From NCBI GenBank assembly GCA_013399855.1, contig VXAY01001000.1, positions 109,996 to 173,995 of the forward strand: DNA of 64,000 nt, written 5' to 3'. The notes beneath the pieces were generated by a model that was not told where the DNA came from, did no database searches, and worked only from the letters and a program-made list of their open reading frames with translations. A program made the translations under genes and the position numbers. The DNA comes from Oxyruncus cristatus. Lineage: Eukaryota > Chordata > Aves > Passeriformes > Cotingidae. Positions 15,466 to 30,400 of this stretch are shown here, piece by piece. The first letter of the stretch is position 1. Every line of letters begins with the position of its first letter.

Positions 15466-18400
15466 CTAAAAAAACATGGAATTATAAAATAACAATTAGT
15501 TATTGATTTTCAGCAATACAACACACAAAGAACTTGATGACTCAATATAAAATTATACAAGAATATATTTAATGGAAGTTAGATCTCACAATCCCACATC
15601 ATGTTTAGAGGAGTGAACAGAACAGAATGGAAGCAAGAGGCTGATGGGATGAGCTGGACAAAGAGCCACACTCAAAAAGCGGGTTGAAGAGCTGAGGTAG
15701 AGGGCAGAGCTCTTAAAAGAAAGGGTGAAACACAGATATGAAAGGCAGCTAAGCAATGTGATGGCCTAAAGACAAGGAAGTTCAGTCATCCAAAGCAAGA
15801 TAATGAATGAAAAAACCCCAAACCAGTACTGAGCACGTATGTGACTAATACCTACTATTCACTGACTGAACTGACACTTGAGGACAATCTGCAGTTTAAC
15901 TTCACAAACTTCTCTTCTGGTTCCCTACACTGTCACTAGAGTAAATGGGAAATCTTGGTTCCAACTCTGACTGTTAATTTAGCCACCTAGCACCAAACTG
16001 CACAAATACCCCTTGGACTCACTAATGTATTTTTTAAGCATCATTGTATTTTGGTAAACATTTAGTATAAATTACAAACTTTGACCTCCTACTTGACAAT
16101 CCCTAAAATTATATTTTAAGAAATGAAGTCAACTAGTCTGCTAACAGTTTTTCAATTCAATGGCATGCATCTTTATTCCTTTAAATTACAAGACTGTGGA
16201 GTAGGCCCAGGGATCACCTACACAGGTCAGCAAGCCTAGCACCTCACCCCAGTTTATTCTGAGCGTATTTTCAACCACCAGTTTCTAGGGTGAGATAAAT
16301 TCCATTGAAAGAAGCCAGACAAAACCTATTTTGACCAGGGCTGAAACTCAATATATATACTGAAAGATATTTAATTACATATATAATTTTATTAATTGTG
16401 AGAATGTCACAAGAGAGGAGCAGCAGCAGCAGCAACAATTTCAGAGTATTTACATCAGCACACTGGTGCTGCCAGGTGGTAGCAGCACCACAGTCATGCT
16501 CAATGCATGCACATAACCCATGGACTGACCTTGAGACTCACAGTGCAGGCAGATATCCACCTCTGAGACAAAAGGAGATACTTGAGCAGCAGAAAAAGGG
16601 GTTGAGGGGACAATATCCCAGATAAAACAGAAGAAAAGGCCAGACATAGACAGACACAGAGAAGGAAACAAAAACAAGAGAGACAATGAGACTTGCATGA
16701 AAAACCTAAATCATGGTGGGAGACAGGGGCTGGTGAAAGCATACTGCTCCTCCTCAGCAGTCTATGACTGTGCTTCAGAGCATGCTATATCCTGCATGGA
16801 ATGGGCACCGAGGACTTTTAGCTCCAAACTTCTTCCCCATCACGCAGCAAAGACAGCGAGCTCAAACACACTGGCAATCTTAATACACTGCCAGCATCAG
16901 ACCATGCCTTGCAAAAAATCACTGTCCACAGCACACGGATCTATGCTGCAACTCCTGCCTAAACTGAGAGGTAAAGGCAGCATTACCTTCTGCTGTCACA
17001 TCCTCCGTGAAATAACTTGTGGCCTCCAAAGCAGATTCTGTCTCCTCTGGATTCAGAGCTGTATTCACAGAGAAGCAAATGTTAAGGTCTCTGAGCTAAC
17101 TGAACAGCAGTATCACCCACTTCTTTAGTGAAACTCATGAGGCATCCCATTTCAAGTGCATGTCAGAACAGATCGTGTTCAGTAGCAGCAACATACAGAA
17201 CCAATCACTCACCAGGAGGCAGGTGCAGTTTGTACAGTACTTTGAGTTTTTCAGTGAGGTCACCATGGTACATCCCACCTGCAAATCAAAAAAAAAAGGT
17301 CAAGAAAAATAGCACTTAGGATAAAGAATCACGCTCTACTCACAGGCTCAAACCAGAATGAATTCCCATGCAACAAGGAAACGCTGACTGCTCAAAGTCC
17401 TGAGCAGAAGCAAATCCACACCAAAGAGGTGTATATTGTTTAGCTTGAGGCTTCCTGTCACCCTCCCCTCGTGACAGCATACACACAATTATCTCCTTTT
17501 AGTTCTCTTCTTGGAGAAGGACAGAAACATTTTTTGCAACATCCCACCTTCTCCAAAACCACCACTTACTCATTCCTGTCACAAACTCCTTGAAGTTGAT
17601 GAGAGAATCCCTGTTCTCATCCAGAAGCCGGAAGAGCCGCCCTGCAAGGACAGGTGTGTGTGCCCCACAGGCCCAGGGGGTGAGGCTGATGAACAGGTCT
17701 CTGAACTGCTCCATGTCTATGCGATACTGCTCCAGGTAGGGCAGGCTCTGATCCCGGCGGGCGGCGGCGGCGCGGTTGTTCCCCCAGTAACAGCTCATCA
17801 GGTACTTGGCCTTCGGGGGGAAAGGATCAACAGGTGGGATTATACTGCACCACAGCAACCCACAGCAGTGGAGACTTTGTTACAGCTCAAGAACAGCACT
17901 GAGCGAGCAAAGAAGAGACATTGCAGGGCACGCCTTATCTCCCTCGTTATTCCCAGTGTTACTTCACCACAAAATAGTTTGAAATGAAGGAAGAGATGGG
18001 GATTTCGGGAAAGACACAAAGAACAATGTAAAGGGAAAAATACAAAACACGATTTCAGGTTTTAACAAAATGATGCTCAGGCTTTACTGCAAAGGGAACA
18101 TGCAGGTTTTAGAACTAAGCCTCTTTCTGAGTACAGTGCAACTGAGTTTGCAGTGACTTTGATAAATGCTGTTGGGTAATATCACTCTTTAAAAATATAT
18201 ACCCTGACAAATAGAGGCAAAGCCCCGAAGTTATCTTGTCACAGTGACAGAACAAGTAAATGGAAAACCTGAGAATAAAAACTGAGGTACAGTCTATCCT
18301 AGCTCCCTGTTCTAAGTGCTATGTGACACACCTTTCCATTGACCCCACAGTTTCTTTCAGAGTAAGTATAATTCAAATACTGAGAATGTGTTTTGGCCAT

Positions 18401-21400
18401 CTTGAGGGGGAAAAATGAAAAATAATCACTCAGATAGTAATAGGGCTAGTCCTACTGGCACCAGGTGTAACAGAATGTTGCATTTATTCTGATAGGTAAC
18501 ATTACAGATTAAAGCAAAGTCATTGCTTCCCTTTCAACTTACTTTGCTACTTGTATTCTCTCTGTCAGAACATTCTTCCTCACTCCTGCTTCTTACCTTG
18601 AACACTACATACAGCTCTTCCAGTTCTTCAATAGAGAAACCGATGTCACCAGACACAGCTCGGACCTGCAGTCAGGCATAAAACAGAGCCAACAATTTAT
18701 TTGGAAGGTAGAAAAATTAAATACAACTCCCTGAAAAATGCATAACACAGAAGAGAAGAAACCAAGGGCAAGGAGATATGACACAGGATGGGAAGGGAAA
18801 CATAACCATTCTAATATCCCTGGACACAGGTCAGGAAGACAGTTTGCAGTCAAGAAGAAACTGCTGATATTTCAAGTAGTTAGAAAAAACACCACTGGGC
18901 TTATTTCCTCTTTGTGCAGACCTGACTGAGCAGACTGTGTTGGCCCTTCCTCTTGTTTTTATCTTCAGACATTTGACTCAGATGCATTGAAAAACAACAG
19001 TGAAATAAACACTAGGACATGGGAGATAATGGCAATAGATACAAACACTCCTCTTTGGCAATGAACCCTTCTGTAAAGTTCTGTAATGCACTTGCATGCT
19101 CTCTACATGGCAGTAAAATAATTATCTGCTAGCAAGCTTTTCCTCAAAGATTCCAGGCAAGAAGTAAAACAGACAGCACTAGGCAATGGAGACTATGACA
19201 AGGCCTACAAGTGTTTGTTATCTCCCTCCGTGCCACAGCCACAGTGCAAAGTTTCTTGATGCTCACAGCAAAACACATTCCATGACTGTGCCATTTGGTA
19301 GCTCATTCAATCTGGGAGTCACATACCACACTCTTCTTGGCTGTATCCTCCAGAGACTGGATCACCTTCAGCCTTTGTTTAAAACGCATTTGTTCAATGT
19401 CATCTGCCTTCAGATTGCTAAATTTCTACAAGAAAAGGAAGCAGACCAGGTCAACATCATCTTCTAAAGAAAGAACAACCCATCTTAAGTTACATGTTCT
19501 TTAACAAGTGTACTATCCCCTCAGAGATGATCTCAACCCACTAGAAGCCTTTTGCCAGCAGCAAGATGAGAAAAAACTTGAGCTTTATTCCCTATTTCCC
19601 CCTGTCCTGCAAGAAAAGTAATTCAGAATTCACGAGAAATCCAACATCAGAGGTTTCTACAGAACAGCTGAAAAAGGATCTGTCAGGACTGACAGAAATA
19701 CAGGTCCTGTACTGTGGCAGAGACAAGAGAACAGACAGGTTGTCATTCATTCCAGCCCTGTTTTTTTATCTCTAGGACCCCCTGGGGATTCAGCTGGAAA
19801 CACCAAAGTCAAGAGGTTTTTCTAATGACTAGGTCAGACATGTAATATGAATTTGGTGACACTCTATGATAAAAAGAAACCAGGAACAAACAGAGATGGC
19901 AGACTTGAAGAAGCAAACAAAATACACAGTAAAATGACAGCTGCCTGACTGTAACAGCTGAAAGTGGATGGGATAAAAAACAGGAGATAAAGAGGGAAAT
20001 GATCCCACGCTTCACAAAGCATAGCAGAGAATGTCAAACACCAGTTCTCTCACCGGTCTTTTTTTCATAATTCAGAATCAAATTTCTTAGGAGTTTGTTC
20101 TCAGCATGAATAATGAGGTCCACCTCCACCACTGCAGAGGTATTTCAACAGCACTGGCACCATTCTGGGATCACCTTCCTATTACTATTACATGGGTCAC
20201 AGCTGAGGATTCCTGTGCACGTGGACTGCAATGCTTCCACGTTTCTGCAGTTTACCTCACAATTTTTACCCTGAATTTCCCTCCTTAACTCCCTAGCACT
20301 GGCAAGCCTCAAATACAAGTAAGAATGGAGACTTTTTAGGCAAAGCAGGAAGAAAACTCTAGCCTGTAACTTTTTACTTATGTGCAGTCTTCATTTTAGT
20401 CCCCACTGGTGTGGGAAAGACTCTGTAATCCACAAGAGTCAGCAATGTAATATTCTATTCATACCAAGCAGGTGGAACAATGGTTTCAGCTTGCAAATCC
20501 TTAGGGACCTCAAGCTATGAACACTGTTCAAATTCTGGCTGCACAAAGTATAAAATGGGATGTTAGGAGAGAAAAATCTCTTGGGCAAAAACTAAGCCAG
20601 AATCTCACCTCATAGGATGTTTTGATGAGTTCAAAGATGTCGATTTCCAGGGGTGGGTCATCTCCACTGGTCAATAAGGCGTGCAAATGCGGAATAGGGG
20701 GAGAAACACTCTGTCTGTTAACTACATTGTCCAAGTATCTGTGGGGGAAAAAAGAACAGATGCAAGACTCATGAGATTAGTGTCTGAAGTAAAGTTGATT
20801 TTCACCTTATTTTTGGGGTATCTACTCTTTTGAAAGTGGGATTCTAGCCATAAACTGAATATATTGCTGGACAGAGAAAAGATTCCCATTTCAAACAAGA
20901 AAACCTTACATTTACAAGCCCTGGGAGATATCTCTTGATCAAGTTTTATATTTCTAGAAGGCGATTCCTGCCAGGGTCTGTTCCTAATAGTAGAGCAGAA
21001 TTATTATGTGAATTTCAAATAAAAAACCTTTGAGAGTTCAAATTCAAACTGAGATACAGGAATCTATTATGCTGCAAAGCAAACAATTCCAGAAATATGG
21101 GATTGCTCCATAGTTGAGCTAACAATTAATTTCAGCTGTTGTAGAAAGCAACAGCAAAACTCTCTGGAGCTCAAGTTTCATCTTAGAGTGTTATATGTGA
21201 CCTGCTGTGTAATGGAATTAGGCAGAAAGAGAGGATGACTAAAAGGGCACTGTCACTATTCAGTTATAAATAAGAACAGTGAATGGTACCTGCCCAAAAT
21301 AGTCATGGCTTCACCTTCATCACAGCACTTTAACAACTTCTCCATGTTGGCATCAAGTATGGCCAGTGACACCTGCAGGATAAACTTGATTCCCTCATAG

Positions 21401-24400
21401 AAAAAACAGTCGACAATGACCACGGCACTCTCAAAGGGCATGACACTGAGGAAGAGAGTGAGAAACCAGGAAAGGGATATGGTGGAAATCACTCCCAGGT
21501 CCTGCATCTTTTCTGACAGCTGTGGAAGATACTCTCGTGTAAGTTCTTCAAAGATCCCTTGGTCCACCAATGCACCTGAAATGGACAAAAGAAACAAAAG
21601 TAGAACTCAAACTGACGGTATCGTGGTACTATACCCAAGCTCATCAATTATTAAACAAAACAGTGTGAGTTCACTTGATTTCATGTACGCCTCTGAGAAT
21701 CAGAATTAAAATTAAGACATTCATTTAATTTTCTTCCCCATTCGCAATAAACCCAACATATTTAGATAAAGACTATTCCTACATTGCAGAGCATGCAGAC
21801 ACAGAACCTCTCATTGATTGATGCATTTTCTCTGCATGGAGAGGTAGAGGATTACTGGTATTACGGTATTTACACTAAACTATACTCTTTTATACAGACC
21901 CACTTCAAAGGCCCATGAAACAGTGCTCTTGCTAACCTGTCCTAAGAGCCTATTTCAAAAATTGAATACATCATTCAGATGGGTAAAATCAAAACTCAAC
22001 AATTTTCTTTTAGTTAAGCCTCCTTACTACAAATGGTTCCCCCTGCTACAGTTTTCAGTTACTTCATCTTCCTAGTTACTACAAGGTAGTACTACCACCT
22101 TGGTAGCCTGTAGTGTCTCTTCCTATGTCTCCATCACACACCTGCGACTTCAAATGGAACAGGGTTGAGCTTCCTCACCTTTAAAACGCTTCACATTTAA
22201 TTAAGTCTGAGCAACAAAATGCTCGTGGGAGATGCTGGTGCAACTGCAGCTGAAAATCCAGGCTCCAGCACGAATTTGACAAAGACTCACCCACCACTCT
22301 TGTGTTGTAGTAATCTGGCAACATCCGCTCACACAACGCCACCAGGAGCCAGAAAGCCTCTTCCTCGTTGCAGTAGAGCAACAGCACCGACGTCACAATG
22401 TTCATGGCCTGTGAGCCAGCACAGCCAAACGCACGGGTAAAGGAGAAAAACAAGGTCTTCATGAAATCTCTGCCATTACAGACCAGCTAAACTTTAAAAC
22501 CATGAATACAGCAAACTGTCACTAAGAGTCACATCTATTTCCAGCTCTTACTGGTATCTGAGTCAATGGATGCCCTTAAACCAATGTACCTTCCTGTTTT
22601 CAGTTCCTCTTTTTGTGAGGCAGCAAATAATATGGTGACCTTTCGTCAAGCACTTTCAGAAAACAATAAGACTACGAATAATTTTCAGAGTTTTCAAAAA
22701 AAGTTTGGTAACAATTCGGTCATAACAGAACATAGTGAGAACCTCTAATATCCCAGGAATACACAAAATGAACCTGAATTTCCACCAAGCTGTTTCACAA
22801 ACCAGCAACTGGCTTAATTTTCAATATACTGCCCACGTGCAACATCACTTATTCGACTTAATTGCTCTTTTTAATGAAACCAGGCGATGTTTTTGCTGAA
22901 CCGTGGAAAGCTCTGGCAGGAAAACTAGTAAAGACTCTGACATTTAAATGTCTATTTAAATGTTGTATTCAAAAGGTATTTAAGAGATGTTGCAACACGA
23001 CGACATCTGTCCCACCACCACATGGACAGCACGAAGGAAAAGCTTGAAATCGAACAAAAAACCTGCAGAAAACGACCAAGTCAATCATGGTCACTGCGTA
23101 GGACTAACAAGCTTAAGACTTCTTTCTTACCTGACAGTACCCAATTGTTGGATTTCTGAATGCATAAGCTGTTAAGACTCTCCGGAGGGCAGCAATTCCC
23201 AACTCATTTTGGAAGGCAGGATGTTCTGGCATAGAGCGGTGCAGATCTCGCTCAATTTCCTCTGTAGCAAGATTGTACTTTCCCATTGACTTTTCCACAA
23301 GATCTGCGTAGTAACCAGGATGAGTCACCATCTCGTTCCAAGCCCCTGAAATGGCAAGTATTACTTTACCTCTGGAGCTTTGGAATACAGATTTTATGCC
23401 CACAGTTTCAGAGATGAGGGAGCCAAGAAGCACCGCATGAACTCATCAATACAAACAGATGTGAATGTATGGGAACAAACTCATTATTAAATCACCCTGT
23501 TAAGAGTCTAGGTCCCAACACTGAAACACAGACAAGGGAGGCCAAGCAGCTACTACGCTCACGAAGAAAAGTTATCTCATGACTGTGATCACTGCATTTT
23601 TGGCAAAAAACCCGCCATGAAGTATCATTCGGGTGGAGTCAACTTGTCGTTGATTTCTTCTGAAATGAGCGAAGATTTATACCTTTTCCCTCGAGATGAG
23701 CAGAAAGCTTACTCTTGCTAGCTGTCAAAATATCCAGCAGAACATCCTACCTGAGAAAAGGAGCCACAGCTCTCCACGAAGATTCTCTGGGATTCCTTTT
23801 TGCACCAGCTCCCTTGTCTTGGCAGTGCGGTACATACACATCCCTCGTCCGTATTCAAAGAAATGAATGTTCCAAGACTCTTCCTTCATCTTCTCCTTTG
23901 CCTTCATAGGAACAAAATGGCTATTGTAGAAGATTAATGCATTTTTATGTTTGTAGCACAGGGGATTTCTGCATATACTCAGGCCTGCACTTCACATTAG
24001 AAATGCATTGGGACATTTAAATCTTCTCTTTTTTTTGCTGAAGGGTGTGTATGCTAATCTCCCCTGTTCTGAATCATTTCTGACCTTGCTTAAAGTCAAG
24101 TCTTTACAACACTAACATGGGTTGTGCAATGGTACTATACCTTGCAAATCTCCACATAAATGCAAGCAGAACCATGGACTGTGATGATTAACTAACAAGC
24201 CGAGTTCTCAGCTCTCTTGATCCAAAGAAAAGTAGTTCTTCACAGCCATGAATTCACATCCCATAACCCTGGTAATACTAATTTCTCAGCCTCTGGTCAA
24301 CTATCTCGGCTGTGTCAGTACTGACAAAGTAAGCTGAGGGTTAGGTTCCATCTATGAAGCACTATCCCTGTGACAGACACAGCAGTGATACTGCAGGACT

Positions 24401-27400
24401 GAGCAGAGACAAAAATATCATTTTCACTCTTAGAGAAGACCAGGAAATCTGCAACCTACTGCAAGCTTTTTAAAATTAATAGTTTCACATTAAAATATTA
24501 CTTACCCCTTTGGGTCCAGAGAGCTCCTCAGAGTTCCTTCTGAAGAGTTTGAGCAGTCCCTGTGAGGCTGTTGGCACTTCCCCAGCACAGAAGCTGACGG
24601 GTCGATGGCCGAGAGCAGACATGGGGCTGATGGCCAGTGGGCTGCTGGAAGGCAGCTCTGGAACCTCCTGAACAACAGAACAGAAAGTGTCTGAGCTCAG
24701 GCTGCCTCCTCCTCTTCTAATGGCCAACAGAGACAGCACTGGCTGGCAGCAAGCACTGCTCACACACTGTAAGGAGCACTGCTCTGGAAAGTTCCTCCCA
24801 ACTATTTCCTTTGTACCTCGCAACTGGCATCAGCCAAATTCCACTTCCACTCCCTGTCGATGCCACATGGTTTCTTGGATGGTGTTCTCTGTAGGAAGTC
24901 AGAGATTCTCTGCACCAGGAAATCTCGGTCTTTCAGATTGGCAAAGAAGAAAGTCATTTTACTTTTAGTGCTGATGGACAGAGGGCTGGGCAAGACGCTG
25001 GAACTATCTGCTTTCTCAACTATTGTCACCTAGAACACAAAGACAAGGACCATTTGGATCTAGCACGTTCTCCATTATCTACAAAGCACAGCACCAAAGA
25101 CAGAAGCACACAAAAGACAAGAAAGGCCTGTAGTCTCAATATATGGCTAAGAAATCCCCACCTCCCTGAGAGGAATGATGAGATGACAGGCCTCTTCTGC
25201 CCTGCTGGCAAAACAGATGTAATTGTTGGAAACAAACATTTGGCCAGGAATATGTGTCTTGTTGAATGGTGTCCACAAGGTACAGTCTGTATGTCCATCC
25301 AGGCATTCATCCTTGGGCAACCGGAAAGTGGCACGGTAGCACTCATTTTTGGCTCGAGCATCCAGGTCTCTGGGGAAAAGTAAAGGGTAGTACCCACAGA
25401 TTTTTTTTCCTTACTTGAAAAACCCACTCAAACAGCAATGCTAAGTTCCAATCACAACCTTCACACTGTACTGTGTATTCTAATATTCCCTACTCTAATC
25501 GAGATACCACCCCAGATAAGGATCTGACTCCTTTTTCAGACATGCCACACTGACAAGGTATGCTCCTGCAATGCAAGATAAAATATGCAAGTGCATCTGC
25601 AAAACTTAAATGCTGCATCTACACTACACAGAACAGCCCCCAGTGGGAGGTTTTTTTACAATACAAATCTATGTTACTTTTTATAAACCTTCAACTTCAG
25701 ACAAAGGGGCTGGTGTAATTTTCTTCTTTTACTTTTTTTAACATAGGATTTTTGGCAGTTTCTAGTTGAAAAATCCTTCTAACAGTGCCTAGTCATGCAC
25801 GAGAAAGTCATGAGAGTGTGTGTAAATTCAGCTCCAGTTTGGGATGGGAACAAAAGACAGCAGGCAGAGGGCTAATGGCTGAAATAAGTGATGCGGCCCC
25901 TAGAGCGAGAAAACCCCAGTGGCACCTGGGAGCTACAAAGTAATGCAGACTTATCATTACCATCCTCTATTATCTATCTTCTTTTCTCACTGCTGGAAAC
26001 ATTCAGCTTTTTAATGCAGAGATGTTCTTAAGAGGCTTCCTGGGCTTCGGGAGAGACTTGTCCTGTAGGAAGCTCTCGTTATCCAGCAGCTGCCGCATGG
26101 CAATGTTGGCCAACTGCTCCATCAGCTTGAATGTCTCGTTGATGTTGAGGAACATGGAAAAAAAGAGTTCACTGTCCCTCGTGTTTACTTTAATGCATTC
26201 AGGGAACAGCAGAGTAGCATTTTTTTCTAGCTGGGTTACATCCACCCACTGGATCACCAGGGTAACTGGGGAAAAAAATTAAAAAGTACTGTTATTACAA
26301 TTTGTGGCAAAACACCAATCAACCAGAAATTAAGGTCAAGCAGCTACCAAGCTCTCAGTGCAACAATATTTCTCCCCCTCTTACACATGGACAATTCTTT
26401 TCTTCATACTTATGCTGGGTTCTCCAAAAATACTTGGAAATAATCTTTGAGATTAACTAGACTAGAAATAATGCACTTCCAAAAGGACTATCTCCCATCC
26501 AGTAAATGCTTTCCACTACAATTACTCAAGTTTTCATTAATTCTTTCCAGCAAATTAGCTCTGGACTCAGGAGCTCAAGCTTTGTAAATACAGGGTCCTC
26601 ACCAAGGTAAAAATACTCCTTGGTTCTCTAATCCAGTTTGAGTAAAACTTGTAAAAAGTAATCCAATTTGAATAAAACTTGAGCACAACTTGAGAAATGT
26701 TTTGAAAAATGACTCAGGCATTCAGTATAAACAGCCTGTGAGAGCAATCTATGGGCTGAGCCAGAGCTCAAGGATTCCTAAAAGGAAAAAAACCTGTCAG
26801 CCTAAAAAGGAGCTCACACAAAACATCAACTGCATCAAAAAGATCGTGGGAAATGACAGAAAAACAGCTTGCAGGCTCATAACTCACCCTCTTTGCCCAG
26901 TAGGAAAGAGTAGAAACAGAGGTGATTGACAGTGAGGTACAGCCAACCCTGCCTGGGTACACGTCCCTTCCAATAGCTGCAGGAATAGTAATTGACCAAC
27001 TTCTCCACCTCGGGCATCCCAAACTGCTTCCGCATCTTCAGTTCGGCCTCTTTGAATTTACCTGGATCCTCTTCACCCTGGGGCTGCTCATTCTTGTTCT
27101 CTTCAGCAATAATGCCCTGAAAGGACATGGGAGGAGAGAGGGAAGAATTGGCAGGGACCTGCCTGCTGACAGGCATAACGTACAGCAAAGGGTCACAGCA
27201 GCAATCCGGAAGGCACAAAGAAGAAACACGACCCAGCAGTTTCAGTCCTGTCACCACGTCCAAGAAACAGCAAAGACGTGCAGAAAGGGCAGTCAGATAA
27301 TGTGGGAGTCTGGGATCTGGATCTACTCCTGAGCACACGCCACAAGCACTCATGTTTAATGTTTGACTGAGCTCCTCATGGCTGGCCTGGGAACACCTGG

Positions 27401-30400
27401 AACACCCTGCAGGAGAACTGAAGTCTCTTTTCACTTGCCTACATGCTTCTTCAACGGGAAGAAGATCACCTGCCAGGAAGGGCAGAACTCTGCAGTCTGT
27501 CAGATCCTGACTGGCCAGAAGGAAAAACAAACGACCAAAATCTCTCTCACGCACAGAAAATACAAAGAATCTGACAGAAGAGCTGAAAAAGATTCAAATT
27601 TTGGGCTGGGAATCTGAAGTGTGTTAACTGCACAACAAGAGTCACCTGTCTGACTAGAAAGACAGTGGAAGTTGGGGTGCAGTTCCTTTACCCAGATGCC
27701 TTTCAAACCAGTGTGGCAGGGCAAGTACTTTGCTTGCAAACTAGAATTCTCTCCCCTGCAGCTGTTGCTAGGTGAACCCTTGTCAAACATTCTCCCTGCA
27801 TCAAAGCTATAATCAGCAAGATTTTAGAGAGGTATTATATTGTAATGAGTAGGAGCATCATAAACAGGCTGTTCCTTGAGATCTACTGCTCACACCTTTC
27901 CCCCCCAAACACATTTGTCCAGTTCTGACTGTGACCTGATGTTGACAATGCTGGTCTGTTCCATGACAATTTAATAGCTACGTATGACTGAAAAAGATAA
28001 AAAAGGATACAAAAAAATCCTCACAACCATCTCCTCATTCTTTCTCAGGATCTGGAAGTCCTGCAGGGAAACACGTCACTTACGTGTATCTTGCCCTTGA
28101 CAAAGGTGGTGATATCTTCTTCATTGTCAAAGATGGACAGAGTCTGCAGTAAGTTATTCTCCAGCCACTCCCAATGCTTTGTGATCTCTTTACGAGATGA
28201 GCCTGGTTAAGGGGAGAAAGACGACGAGAAGAGCAAGGAAAAAAAATCAGAACAAGGTCTTTTTTCCTCCAAGTTCACAAGAGGAAACTAATAATTACCG
28301 AACAGTGATCAGGATAAATCAAACACACCGACTGTATACATGTCAAGGATATTTCATGTACACCAACGTCATGTTTCTAATAAAATGTCCCCACTGCCAC
28401 CAAGGATAATAAGCACATGACCAACAGATCATCTCAGTTGCCACTGCACACCAAACACAGCTTTCTTCCCCAGACAAAAAGCATTTTTATGTTCCAATCA
28501 AGAAGTACTCTCTTATTCCTGGTATTCTGGAACAAAAATAATGAACTATCAGAAGAACCTCGAAATTTGAGAACAACTGAACTTTTTAGACCTACAAAGA
28601 GGTTCCATTTCCCAGGGGCAATGGTCAGTAGGGAGCATACAATTCCAAACCAAAGAGCAACCAAAATATGTATGTCAGAAAGTTCTCTGCTTTCTTAAAA
28701 AGACCACAAACAACTTCTCAGCAAACTTTGTATCAAACAGTTAGCTGCCTTTAACCATACAGTCCACAGCATTTCACAAAGGACAAGCTTCAATCTGTAA
28801 AAAAATTAAAGAACTTTCCAACAGAAAGTTGCCTTAGTTAGTTGCCACTAATCAATTCAAAGATTTGTGTTTACTAGAAGGTTTCTTCCCCTCTATTGAC
28901 AGTTATCACTATACTGTTGGCATAGAACCTCCCTGCAGAGGGCTATGAATTTGGGTTTGTGTGTACAGCCCAATGGACTAGACAACAAATGTTTGCTCTG
29001 CTGCCTCTGTGTATAAGTTTACTTGACATCTATCCCAGCATCTGACAACGTTTCTAGACCATAAAATATTTTGAGTAATACAAAATGGTTTATTTTAAAG
29101 GCAGAGAATTTTTTTTGTGTGTGTGTGTGGAAAAACCCCACAAGCTCAGCAACAACAGCCAGGGAATGAAGTCTGGGTCCTGTTTTGTTTCATGAGCTGC
29201 ATCTCCCACCAAGTGACAGCAGAGAAATTGCGATAAATAAGCCTGGCCTCAATAACTGACATCTTTATAAGAACAACATTAGAATGACATGCATGAAGGA
29301 GTCTGCAAGTCCTGCAAAGAGGGCTACAAAAACACAGGGCTGGAAGGCTGAAACTGCCTGTGTGACCATACTGCTGCCCACTAGCATTTACACACAATAA
29401 ATTGCAAATAAAGTATTTGCATTATTCAACCGGAGAGCCATATACATTTATAACTTTAAGTGAATGCCAGTACTCTTACTTGCACAGCAAAATGATAACC
29501 AGATACGATAAAAAAATACTTTGGCTGAAGACAACATGTTTGTTCCAGCAGAATAATTTATCGAACTCCATTTGGGTGTTATCCAGCCCACCTCACTTTC
29601 CCAGGCTGCACTGTTTAAAAGGAACTGAGATACAGAGGATATCAACTAAAACACTCATGAAATTGTTCAAAAATAACATACACATTGAGGTACTATAAAA
29701 TTGCATGGGGCCACTAAATATTCTGCTTTTTTCTATGCAGTTTCTGACCTGCCATCTTGTTTCCTGTCTTTCTTACTCCCTGCCTCCACCCTCCTAAAAA
29801 GGGAAACTGAGTTTCTGGGAAACACAGCAACTTCTAAACATCTCATCTGCAAAATTTAAGTGGCTCTGCAAGGGACAATATTGTGTTGGTTGCCTTGGGA
29901 GAAGGTGGGAACAGGAAAAACAAGACACCAACATCTGTGGGCTTAGCAAATGATTCTTTCATGATCAGACTTTATGTTTCACCCACAAAGTGGGAAGGGA
30001 AGATTCTTATTACAAACAAAGTTGGTCTGGCAAACACGTCTGAAGATATTTTCTCTTTAGCAAGCATCAGGACCTAAAGCCTTAATCAAAGTTCACCACC
30101 ACTATCAGACAGTTGCACATATTCCAATACAGCAGTTACATTTCTCAAGTAAAAGAGGCGAAGTATCCTCGATGCTGAAAAAAATACTATTCTAATATAT
30201 TTTACAGGCCAGAAATATAGAAAAAGAAAACTGGATCAAGAGAGTAGAGAGATTCTCCCAAGAGTCTCTGGCACCCTGAACAACATTACATTTTCCTATC
30301 TTGTGCCATGCTCCCGGTAAGCATGTTTGGCACAACATTGACCATTCCACAGCAATCCTGTCATCATGACTTTATCCTCTGAACAATGTCACTACGACAC

